Part shown: in pieces, positions 40,950-50,910 of the stretch
Position numbering within the stretch: position 1 is the first letter of the stretch
Layout of the letters: every line of letters starts with the position of its first letter
Assembly (NCBI GenBank): GCA_963576725.1
Contig: OY755241.1
Span: 72,855,999-72,919,998, forward strand
DNA length: 64,000 nucleotides
Reading direction: 5' to 3'
Source of the DNA: Azorinus chamasolen
Taxonomy: Eukaryota > Mollusca > Bivalvia > Cardiida > Solecurtidae
Notes under the pieces: model-generated
Told to the model about the DNA's origin: nothing
The model's input: only the letters and a program-made list of their open reading frames with translations
The model's database searches: none
Translations under genes and position numbers: made by a program

Positions 40950-41900
40950 CGCTGTAGGGAAAATATTAACTTTGTAATAAATCGATCATATACTTTTCAG
41001 ACTGGCCCAAATGGGTTTTAGTGTGATATTATACAGGGGCGTGCCTGATCCTAATTATTGGATACGCACCAATGCTAGGAAATGTTTAAGGCATAGATCC
41101 CATCCTCTCCCAGGAATAATTGTTTCTAGAATCGTTAAGATACAATCGTAAAGGTATTTCGGCAAATATACTGGCTAGATCATCAATTTTAAACACATAC
41201 TATCTAACGTGTACATAACTGATTGTAATGTCCAAAGTTTGTGTTAATAACAGATGAATATTGCTATAACAAAACATGACAGAAACTGGGGCCTTAATAT
41301 TTCAGTATACATGTATTTAGCTTAAAGAGGCATATATACACACAAATTGAAGCTAAATCCACTATCGCAAGGCCGACAATGGTTTAATTACAACTAATCC
41401 AACATCAACAAAATTAGACGGGAAAGTAATTGAATGGAAAAGAATCAATACATGTTATGATGCATACATTAGGGCTTTTATTAAATGCAGGTCAATTTGT
41501 AGATCTTAAATGGTGCATAGTATAGCGACGATTTTAAATAAGGTCATTGCATTGCGCAAACGGCTGGTATATAGAAAATGGCTATCAAAGTATCACCAGT
41601 ATTGGCATGGTTATATATGAGGGCTTGAACACGAACATTTTATTTTTAATCTTTAGTCTTTGCGTAACGTTTAACCAACTCAAAATTTGACCAACGTCGT
41701 ATTTAAAACGAACGTCAAAGTGTCTTTCTACAACCATTTAATTCGAATGCTAATCACTCAAAATGCCGAAAGAGCTACACATGTTATTTATCATTTATTT
41801 CAGTTGCTTTTAATTATAGCAAAAGTAGGCATTCAATGTAAACTAGTTTGACAGTGTTTTATATATCCGTCAGCATGCATTGTCCGTCATCAAAAATAAA
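40950..41900. other. AT-rich unique sequence, nothing recognised
   Basis: No repeat, palindrome or coding frame of note in 950 bases. Confidence 0.45.
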
Positions 41901-41901
41901 C

Positions 41902-42157
41902 TTAAGCCTTCGCTTGCTATTCACGTCAATATACCTACATGTACCTGTAAATAGTGAAGACCCAGATGAGACAGTGCCTACAGGAGCTGTCTCATCAGGG
42001 TCAGCACTATTTACAAATTGACTGTGCAACCAGTGCACTCCACAGCAGTGATTGCACATCGAAATACGAGTACACAGTGAAGATATATGTAATTATACAA
42101 CAGGGCATGGGTAAAGAAGGAGAAATGTATTTTAAAATTCTGCAAGCGAAGGGTTAA
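41902..42157 (-). mobile_element. MITE-D, reversed, complete
   Basis: TTAAGCCTTCGCTTGCTATT to GCAAGCGAAGGGTTAA. A 7-bp insertion (ACATGTA) precedes the hairpin, which is otherwise intact. Confidence 0.85.
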
Positions 42158-42164
42158 ACTACAC

Positions 42165-43265
42165 TACTTCTAAAATACCTGGGTCCACAGTGATAAACGT
42201 TCATAGAAGCAGTCATTGTGAGGGCTCTTTCATTTTCTGTTCAAAACATAGAAAATCGTGCAGAGCTTCGTTTGCCCTGACAACCAGCAGAAAAAAAACT
42301 GTTCGATTGGCCGATTTCACTGTAATTCACTAATTTGACAGACTTATCTTTAGTCAACCCTCTTTCAACGTTGTTCAAACTATTTGATCTCTTAAAAGGT
42401 TGGCCACCAGGGGTAGACTTACTTTCTTTAACTGGCAATAGTAGAATGTTTTAGTCTTGAAAAAGCTTACTGAAATGTTAAGGTTACCCTCTACCAAAGC
42501 CGTTGGGATTCGTTCACAAATGTTGATACCAGGGGCATAGGTAATTGCCTTTATAAATATGGCTTCTAATGTAGTGAAATGTTACAGACCATTCTATATA
42601 TTCTCTGAAACCAGTGGTCAGATATTTGTATGAGTTATCCTATAACTTTCTTTTTCAAACCATTGTTATACGTTTTACACACTTGGTCGCTAGTGGCATG
42701 GCTAATTGTCCATGACTAAAGTGGAAATTTCAAAATATTTTCCTGTGAAACCACTGCTAAGATTTCAATAAAATTATCTTGGAGTGTCGCTTAGGTAACC
42801 CTTATTTGAGTTGTTAATTGAAAGACATGGCCATCAGGAAGGGGGCAAATATTCTAAAGACACGAATGAGCCATGTTGGACTACTGTAAGCAATGATGAA
42901 ATAGTTATTAAAGGATTGGACTTCTGCTGTGCGTGTTAAACTGGTTAATTGAACAACCAGCGTATCATATTTATCCTTTATCTAAACTTCAAAGATTTTA
43001 AAACCACATAACCCTAAATTCTGTACATTTGAGTGAAATTATCTTGGACTTTAGCAAAGTGAGGTATCAACATTTTAAGACAGTTTCAGCATTGTTTAAG
43101 TTTCGGTTTGTTCAAGCACGTGTATATGCCCAGGGTACGCCCCTAATATTGAATGTCCACATGTATATACGAGCGTCCCTCACAAAGATACAAGTATCAA
43201 TGGTAACAACCTACTAATTCAGTCACCGTACATAAAGTTTTAATTTGGGTCGAATGCATCAGCAT
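42165..43265. repeat. Degenerate internal repeats, identity unknown
   Basis: Recurrent motifs (CTGAAACCAGTGGTCAGAT at 42605, GTGAAACCACTGCTAAGAT at 42747; AAATTATCTTGGA(G/C)T at 42771 and 43036; CTCTACCAAAGC) suggest an old ~140-150-bp tandem family. No coding frame is convincing. Confidence 0.4.
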
Positions 43266-43269
43266 CACA

Positions 43270-43562
43270 AAACCCCTTACATGTACTCCATGGACATTCA
43301 TGTAAGAAATTATATATGTATGAATATCGATCCAACTTTCTAATTGTCGTCTGCAATCCAAGTTTGTTAAAACATTCAGTAAAATAAGGAAATGAGATAA
43401 ATAAATGCAAATTTCAAAGGAATAAAGCACATATATAGAAATAGATATTGAGACATATAGTGAAGTCCCTGATCAGACGCCGCCTTGAAAAGGTGGCGTC
43501 TGATCTGAGACTGCACTATTTGTCGTGGTGCATTTATGCGACTTCGACGGTGAAAGCGTTAA
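43270..43562 (-). mobile_element. MITE-A end fused to MITE-E
   Basis: 43270-43330 is a MITE-A start (ACTCCATGGACATTCATGTA). At about 43340 it switches to MITE-E (CTAATTGTCGTCTGCAATCC), which ends CGGTGAAAGCGTTAA. The hairpin CAGACGCCGCCTTGAAAAGG / TGGCGTCTGATC is intact. Confidence 0.75.
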
Positions 43563-43567
43563 AGTGT

Positions 43568-43862
43568 ACAATGGTATATATTTACATTCGCCCTGCAACG
43601 TCCTTATATAACCTTATTCTAAAAAGAAAGTTGCATAACCTCATGAACACCGGAAGCACGTCATTCATTTCTTAAATATAAGAAATACAATGGAATATAA
43701 ATATAAGAAATAAATGACGTGCTCCCGGTGTTCATGGGTTATGCAACGCATAGCTTTACGAGCAAAGATTCACGTGAAGCCCTTCGGGCTTCACTAACTT
43801 TGCTCGTAAAGCTATGCGTTGCATAACCTCATGAACACCGGAAGCACGTCATTCATTTCTTA
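43568..43862. mobile_element. Long-hairpin MITE, second copy
   Basis: The reverse of 13127-13415: ACATTCGCCCTGCAACGTCC first, then a partial arm, then the full palindrome 43708-43860 with GTGAAGCCCTTCGGGCTTCA at the apex. The inner stem is in the opposite orientation from the first copy, as can happen when a palindrome inverts. Confidence 0.8.
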
Positions 43863-43864
43863 AA

Positions 43865-44000
43865 TGAACACATGGATGTTTGGTCATATCTGAAACTGTA
43901 TAATTCCACAAGCATACATAGCAGACCCCGGTCAGACGGCTCCTTCGGGAGCCGTCTGATCTGGGTCTACTTTGTTTGCATATGCGTATATGTGGTGTAT
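43865..44000 (+). mobile_element. MITE-A hairpin with strong stem
   Basis: AGCAGACCCCGGTCAGACGG, CTCCTTCGGGAG, CCGTCTGATCTGGGTCTACT. The right end is missing. Confidence 0.7.
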
Positions 44001-44123
44001 ATTGTTAATTTATACCACACAACCTGAAACCTTGAATAGAAACAACACCATATGGTGAATACCTATTGCGGCCGAAGTTTATAAAACAATAAAGTACCCT
44101 TTATCACGGGGACAAAAGCTAAG

Positions 44124-44338
44124 TTAACCCTTTCGCTGCCATTACCGGATCTGTGATTACCTATGCAAACAGTTTGGATCCAGATGAGACGCCGAGTAAT
44201 TCGGCGTCTCATCAGGATCCAAAATGTTTGTTACTGTTACTATGTTTTTGAAACAAAAATGAAGAAAATCAAAAGAATGAAATTTTTTAGCAGACGACAA
44301 AGTTAGCAGACGACAGAGTCTGGCAGCGAAAGGGTTAA
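44124..44338 (-). mobile_element. MITE-B, complete, TTAA-flanked
   Basis: TTAACCCTTTCGCTGCCATT to GGCAGCGAAAGGGTTAA, with ~17-bp near-perfect inverted ends. Hairpin CAAACAGTTTGGATCCAGAT, GAGACGCCGAGTAATTCGGC, GTCTCATCAGGATCC. The CCAGAT arm faces ATCAGG, an A-A mismatch. Confidence 0.9.
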
Positions 44339-44639
44339 TGGATTTTTAGAAATATGACAATTATGACCTCGTAAACCGATATGGCTAACTGAACACCCTA
44401 TTTTCAGCCAGTAGGTCACGAGTCATATCATCTGACACGATCTTTGGTCTATATAACCTGACACAAACCATGATATGACTTTGCTTTTTATTACCAGTTC
44501 AAAATGAAAAGCGATACCCGGTTTAAATACATGTATAAGTTTGTGTGTCATGTTGTTTTCTATAAGCTTGTGTGTGATATTGTTTTGTCACAAGTACTAT
44601 TATAGAAACGCGAAATTGTTTCTCGCAAGTACTATTATA

Positions 44640-44880
44640 GAATCGCCTTTACAAGCATTTGCATACAGAGTAGATCCATAGTAGACGGTTGCATGTAGGA
44701 GTCGTCTGATCAGGGTCTGCTCTGTTTGCTTATGAAATTATAATAAATCTGCCTCTACAGTATAAATACCGATACTACACGTAAACACCATGTGTGCGTA
44801 TGTCATTATAAAATGTTAGACAATAGATATTCATGACGTCAATGTTTCTTATATGAATATTCAACAGGGTAAACGTATTT
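44640..44880 (-). mobile_element. MITE-A, reversed
   Basis: GCCTTTACAAGCATTTGCAT begins it. The hairpin GAGTAGATCCATAGTAGACG / CGTCTGATCAGGGTCTGCTC follows. TCATGACGTCAATGTTTC and ATGAATATTCAACAGGGTAA close it. Confidence 0.65.
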
Positions 44881-44979
44881 CATACATAATGTTACATTTC
44901 AGATTTCACCAAACATATGTTCTAAATATGTATTTTATTTGTTATTCCAATGCAATATTATATACTATTCTCGTATGGG

Positions 44980-45703
44980 TCTCATATAAGAACCAAACAA
45001 TATTCGTGTAAGAGTCACATAGTATTTGCGTAAGAGTCACATCGTATTCACATACATATCACATAGTATTCGCATAAAGGTCAGATAATATTAGAATACG
45101 GGTCACATAGTATCCCCATAAGGATCACGTACTATTTGCATAAGGATCGAATAGTTTTTGCATAAGTATCACATTATATTCACATAAGGATCACATAGTA
45201 TTTACATTAGGATCACTTTGTATTCACATACAGGTCACATAGTATACGATAAAGGCAACACATGATTTGCGTAAGGGCAATATAAGATTCCCATATGGGT
45301 CAAAGATAGAGTTATTACGTCAAGTTCGCGTACGATTTGCATAAGGGTCACACAGTTTTACGTTCGAGCATAGTAGTTGCATAAGAGTCATATAGCAACT
45401 GCATAAGGGACATAAAGAAGTACTTGCATAAGGCCCAATAGTATTTACATCAGGATCGCGTAGTGTTCGCATAAGAGTCATATAGTATTCGCGCAAAATG
45501 TCACGTACTACGTACGCAAGGGCCACATATTATTTATGTAAGGGTTATATGGTACTTATGGAAAGATCACATAATATCTGCTTAAATGACAAAGTATTAT
45601 GTAAGGGGTACATAGTATACTTGCGCAAGAGTCAAATAGTATCGAATTTACGTGAGGGTCATATGGTATGCACGTAAGGTTCAAACAAACAGTATTTACG
45701 TAA
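44980..45703 (+). repeat. Degenerate ~23-26-bp minisatellite, ~28 units
   Basis: Units read roughly GCATAAGGGTCACATAGTAT then TC/TTT with much variation. The array resumes at 47200 (TAAGGGTCACATACATG) after the Harbinger-type element. Confidence 0.85.
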
Positions 45704-47199
45704 AGCGGTGGTCACAACCCACCGTACGTGCAAGTGCGTGTTGTCTACGTGCAAAAAACGTGGGTAAATTGTGGGGATCCGTACGTGGTGAGTACCGCTT
45801 CCGTACGGATTTAGGAGCATGCAAACACGCCGTAGCACTTTTAGTGCCTGCAAAACTTTCGCTGCGTTCGAGATGCGTTCGGGCTACGGATTCACCAACG
45901 TACGGATGACGCACGTCCCTTTTACAGCCAACGTGCGCATAACGCACTGACTCCGTGAGTGTTTTAATCTTTTCCCAAGGTCACTTGCTCTACAGGTGTC
46001 CAATGAGCTGACAGAACTCACGTGGACCGTACGGAGTAAGCACACACTCCACAATTACAACGCACGTATTTCTGCAGTATATATAAAAGTCCAGCCGACG
46101 GACGAGTACAAACATTTCGTCGCCAAAAGTCAAGTAGGAGGACGCCAAAGAAGGGATTTGCTGCATCTGCAGCTCCAAAGGAAAGGCCCAACAGTAAATA
46201 TTTCAAAAAGATCCTATATCTTGAAGTTATATTAATGAGACTTTGAATAATTGGCGCGGTATTTTATTATTGACGAACAATGCAATAATGTATCATATCT
46301 CAGAAATAACCAAGATAGAGACATTACTATTAATGGATTAACAGAATGAATGCGTGAAATGATAAGATAACATTTTAAAGCAAATTCCAAAAGCAAAACC
46401 AAGCAATGGATATGGCAGAAATCAAGACACACACGCCTTGCCCCAACCCCCACTCCCCTGGTGATTCGAGGGGTCACTCGGAGCAGGGGATCGGCGAAGA
46501 GACATGGGTCCATTCGAATGTATCCGACATGGTATCCCCTCGATTCACGTTCGAGCTCTTTGAACAAGGTTTCGTACTGCCTGAAAAGCCTCCTCCTCTC
46601 AATTCATGGACGAACCCAACATTTCCTGCATCGGCGTCCCTGTTGCCTCTCATTCTCCCTATCAAGGCAAGTAATAAAATTTCGTGCTCATGCGCTGTCA
46701 TTTGAAGCTGGTCCTTCAGCATCAGAAAAAGGAATCTTTTCTTTGGAATGGGCTTCATGTTGAGGCAGCAACAGCTGGGAATTTGGGAGAACAACGGGAG
46801 GTCATGCTGTATATACCTCCGACATTGGGCGGAAAAAACTCACGTTCGCCGCACTTACAACGTACGAATAAGTAAGGGCACCGTGCGTGAGCAGCGCGTG
46901 TAAGTATGGCCTACGTACGATAACGTTGCAATCGCACGGATATCGTACTTTGTGAGCACGTTGTAAGCACTTACAACTCACTTACCACGTGTGCAACGTA
47001 GGATACACGCAACCAGTGGCGATGCGTGGCGTGCGTGCCACGTACGCACACCTTGCGCAACCGTGCGTGTGATGTGCGTTGACGTGATTCCTCCCTGCAT
47101 TTGCTACTCCTTCCCTTCGTTTTCAGAAAAACGTAGCGGCCGTAGCCTCCCCAAAAAACGTACGTGCTAAAAAACGCACGGCGGGTTGTGACCAGACCA
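45704..47199. mobile_element. PIF/Harbinger-type element, decayed, TAA-flanked
   Basis: 1496 bp. The left end AGCGGTGGTCACAACCCACC and right end GGCGGGTTGTGACCAGACCA are inverted. TAA stands at both borders (45701-45703 and 47200-47202). Deleting the element plus one TAA restores a ~23-bp minisatellite unit. Three-base TWA duplications are typical of PIF/Harbinger. GC and CpG content exceed the surroundings. The interior has a transposase fragment on the minus strand. Confidence 0.85.
46430..46765 (-). pseudogene. PIF/Harbinger transposase N-terminal fragment, broken
   Basis: Minus-strand frames read HEILLLALIGRMRGN, then WVRP, then after an in-frame TGA IERRRLFRQYETLFKELERE, then YIRMDPCLFADPLLRVTPRI. 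This order (hydrophobic LLLAL segment, W-V-R-P, R-R-R, Y-x-x-L-x-x-E-L, R-M-x-P-x-x-F, L-x-x-V-x-P-R-I) is what I know of Harbinger transposase N-termini before the DDE domain. The catalytic DDE region is absent. The stop plus a frame change show it is dead. Confidence 0.7.
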
Positions 47200-47329
47200 T
47201 AAGGGTCACATACATGTATCACATGGGTGGCTGAAGGGTCAATCGGGCTGGAGACATTACGGAAACCCAACGACACTACCATTCAGATAACGTTAATTTT
47301 AAGAAAGGGCGAAGATTGCTCATTTTGGG

Positions 47330-47600
47330 GTTTGGTAGGATTGGTTTGCACGACTTCCTGGCTCCAAATACTGTCTCAGCGAGCTCTGGTTGGTCTTATA
47401 TTTTCTGGCAGGGACTCAGCTTCACGCCCATGTATCACACGGGTGGCTGGAGGGTCAATCGGGCTGGAGACATTACGAAAACCCACGACACTAGCATTGA
47501 AATAACGTTCATGTTCAAAAAACAGACGCAGTGGGTCCCATGTTTTTCAAATTGCGCGCTAGTTAACAATCGCCCGCAAGTTTTTGAATGCTTAAAATGA
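47330..47600 (+). other. Open frame type encoded by the 216-bp units (first instance)
   Basis: One frame reads LILGFGRIGLH, SGWSYIF, GLSFTPMYHTGGWRVNRAGD, ITETQRHYHSDNVNFKKGRR per unit. In the last unit it continues ITKTHDTSI, FKKRTQWVPCFSNCALVTNR and ends PQVFE(G/C)LK-stop in the spacer. Longest runs are about 235 codons (49974-50681, 51623-52330, 60190-60897). No ATG begins the frame. A TAG closes it upstream in each spacer. Many units carry CGA to TGA at KKG(R/stop). A second overlapping frame is equally open (up to 273 codons at 53173-53994). I do not recognise either product. A satellite with frame-preserving length is the simpler reading. Confidence 0.3.
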
Positions 47601-48319
47601 CGCTTACATCTTGGCGAAAAATAATCACCAACATATTCCAATGGGACATAATTTTTACAGCCGCTATAGTCAAAAGAGCAATCGAAGACGGGTTGAAGTG
47701 TAAGTTTTTATGGAATTTGTGTCTGGTACGAATTGGTCTGCATGCCTTTCTGGCTCCAAACAATGTCCCATCGAACTGTGATTGGTCTTATATTTTCGGG
47801 CAGGGACTCAGCTCCATGCCCATGTATCACACGGGTGGCTGGAGGGTCAATCGGACTGGAGACATTACGGAAACCCAACGACACTACCATTCAGATAACG
47901 TTAATTTTAAGAAAGGGTGAAGATTGCTCATTTTGGGGTTTGGTAGGATTGGTCTGCACGCCTTTCTGGCTCCAAACACTGTCTCAACGATCTCTGGTTG
48001 GTCTTATATTTTCGGGCAGGGACTCAGCTTCACGCCCATGTATCACACGGGTGGCTGGAGGGTCAATCGGGCTGGAGACATTACGGAAACCCAACGACAC
48101 TACCATTCAGATAACGTTAATTTTAAGAATGGGCGAAGATTGCTCATTTTGGAGTTTGTTAGGACTGGTCTGCACGCCTTTCTGGCTCCAAACACTGTCT
48201 CAGCGAGCTCTGGTTGGTCTTATATTTTCGGGCAGGGACTCAGCTTCACGCCCATGTATCACACGGGTGGCTGGAGGGTCAATCGGGCTGGAGACATTAC
48301 GAAAACCCACGACACTAGC

Positions 48320-48545
48320 ATTCAAATAACGTTCATTTTCATAAAACGGACGCAGTGGGTCCCATGTTTTTCAAATTGCGCGCTCGTTACCAATCGCCCG
48401 CAAGTGTTTGAGGGCTTAAAACGACGCTGACATCTTGGCAAAAACTAATCACCAACATATTCAAATGGGACATAATTTTTACAGCCGCTATAGTCAAAAG
48501 AGCAATCGAAGACGGGTAGAAATGTAAGTTTTTATGGAATTTGTG
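48320..48545 (+). repeat. Spacer of the higher-order unit (representative copy)
   Basis: The spacer contains ACGCAGTGGGTCCCATGTTT, TCAAATTGCGCGCTCG, CAATCGCCCGCAAGTGTTTG, CATCTTGGC(G/A)AAAAATAATC, TTTTTACAG, a 39-nt block ending GGGTAGAAAT, then GTAAGTTTTTATGGAATTTG. The GTAAGT (or GTACGT) of each spacer lies at 47700, 48524, 49133, 49957, 50781, 51606, 52430, 52933, 54189, 55445, 56523, 57701, 58309, 59133, 60173, 60996, 62248, 62856 and 63464. Confidence 0.9.
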
Positions 48546-50149
48546 TCTGGTACGAATTGGTCTGCATGCCTTTCTGGCTCCAAACAATGTCCCATCGAGC
48601 TGTGATTGGTCTTATATTTTCGGGCATGGACTCAGCTCCACGCCCATGTATCACACGGGTGGCTGGAGGGTCAATAGGGCTGGAGACATTACGGAAACCC
48701 AACGACACTACCATTCAGATAACGTTAATTTTAAGAAAGGGCGAAGATTGCTCATTTTGGGGTTTGGTACGGATTGGTCTGCACGCTTTTCTGGCTCCAA
48801 ACACTGTCTCAGCGAGCCCTGGTTGGTCTTATATTTTCGGGCAGGGACTCAGCTTCACGCCCATGTATAACACGGGTGGCTGGAGGGTCAATCGAGCTGG
48901 AGACATTACAAAAACCCACGACAATAGCATTCAAATAACGTTCATTTTCAAAAAACGGACGCAGTGGGTCCCATGTTTTTCAAACTGCGCACTCGTTACC
49001 AATCGCCCGCAAGTGTTTGAGGGCTTAAAATGACGCTGACATCTTGGCGAAAAATAATCACCAACATATTCCAATGGGACATAATTTTTACAGCCGCTCT
49101 AGTCAAAAGAGCAATCGAAGACGGGTAGAAATGTAAGTTTTTATGGAATTTGTGTCTGGTACGAATTGGTCTGCATGCCTTTGTGGCTCCAAACAATGTC
49201 CCATCGAGCTGTAATTGGTCTTATATTTTCGGGCAGGGACTCAGCTCCACGCTCATGTATCACACAGCTGGCTGGAGGGTCAATCGGGCTGGAGACATTA
49301 CGGAAACCCAACGACACTACCATTCAGATAACGTTAATTTTAAGAAAGGGCGAAGAATGTTCATTTTGGGGTTTGGTAGGATTGGTCTGCACGCCTTTCT
49401 GGCTCCAAACACTGTCTCAGCGAGCTCTGGTTGGTCTTATATTTTCGGGCAGGGACTCAGCTCCACGCCCATGTATCACACGGGTGGCTGGAGGGTCAAT
49501 CGGGTTGGAGACATTACGGAAACCAAACGACACTACTATTCAGATAACGTTAATTTTAAGAAAGGATGAAGATTGCTCATTATTGGGTTTGGTAGGATTG
49601 GTCTGCACGCCTTTCTGGCTCCAAACACTGTCTCAGCGAGCTCTGGTTGGTCTTCTTTTTTCGGGCAGGGACTCAGCTTCACGCCCATGTATCACACGGG
49701 TGGCTGGAGGGTCAATCGGGCTGGAGACATTACGAAAACCCACGACACTAGCAGTCAAATAACGTTCATTTTCAAAAAATGGACGCAGTGGGTCCCATGT
49801 TTTTCAAATTGCGCGCTCGTTACCAATCGCCCGCAAGTGTTTGAGGGCTTAAAATGACACTGACATCTTGGCAAAAAATAATCACCAACATATTCCAATG
49901 GGACATAATTTGTACAGCCGCTATAGTCAAAAGAGCAATCGAAGACGGGTAGAAATGTAAGTTTTTATGGAATTTGTGTCTGGTACGAATTGGTCTGCAT
50001 GCCTTTCTGGCTCCAAACAATGTCCCATCGAGTTATGATTGGTCTTATATTTTCGGGCAGGGACTGAGCTCCATGCATATGTATCACACGGGTGGCTGGA
50101 GGGTCAAACGGGCTGGAGACATTACGGAAACCCAACGACACTACCATTC

Positions 50150-50910
50150 AGATAACGTTTATTTTAAGAAAGGGCGAAGATTGCTCATTTTGGGGTTTGG
50201 TAGGATTGGTCTGCACGCCTTTCTGGCTCTAAACACTGTCTCAGCGAGCTCTGGTTGGTCTTATAATTTCGGGCAGGGACTCAGCTTCACGCCCATGTAT
50301 CACACGGGTGGCTGGAGGGTCAATCGGGCTGGAGACATTACGGAAACCCAACGACACTACCATTCAGATAACGTTAATTTTAAGAAAGGGCGAAGATTGC
50401 TCATTTTGGAGTTTGTTAGGACTGGTCTGCACGCCTTTCTGGCTCCAAACACTGTCTCAGCGAGCTCTGGTTGGTCTTATATTTTCGGGCAGGAACTCAG
50501 CTTCACGTCCATGTATCACACGGGTGGCTGGAGGGTCAATCGGGCTGGAGACATTACGAAAACCCACGACACTAGCATTCAAATAACGTTCATTTTCAAA
50601 AAACGGACGCAGTGGGTCCCATGTTTTTCAAATTGCGCGCTCGTTACCAATCGCCCGCAAGTGTTTGAGGGCTTAAAATAACGCTGACATCTTGGCGAAA
50701 AATAATCACCAACATATTCCAATGGGACATAATTTTTACAGCCGCTATAGTCAAAAGAGCAATCGAAGACGGGTAGAAATGTACGTTTTAATGGAATTTG
50801 TGTCTGGTACGAATTGGTCTGCATGCCTTTCTGCTCCAAACAATGTCCCATCGAGCTGTGATTGGTCTTATATTTTCGGGCAGGGACTCAGCTCCACGCT
50901 CATGTATCAC
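50150..50910 (+). repeat. Array segment duplicated at 51799-52559
   Basis: Shared rare variants at 1649-bp offset: AACGTTTATTTTAAG, TATAATTTCGGGC, GGGCAGGAACTCAG, TAAAATAACGCTGAC, GTACGTTTTAATGG and a one-codon deletion TTTCTGCTCC. Confidence 0.85.

Noticed and set aside
45320..45526. Minus-strand 68-codon gene
   Set aside because: It lies within the ~23-bp minisatellite, and the peptide repeats (YYMTLM, CYMTLM) follow the units.
46018..46206. Membrane-like 62-codon frame (LLLGLSFGAADAANPFFG)
   Set aside because: It lies inside the decayed Harbinger-type element. No family is recognised and the frame has no support.
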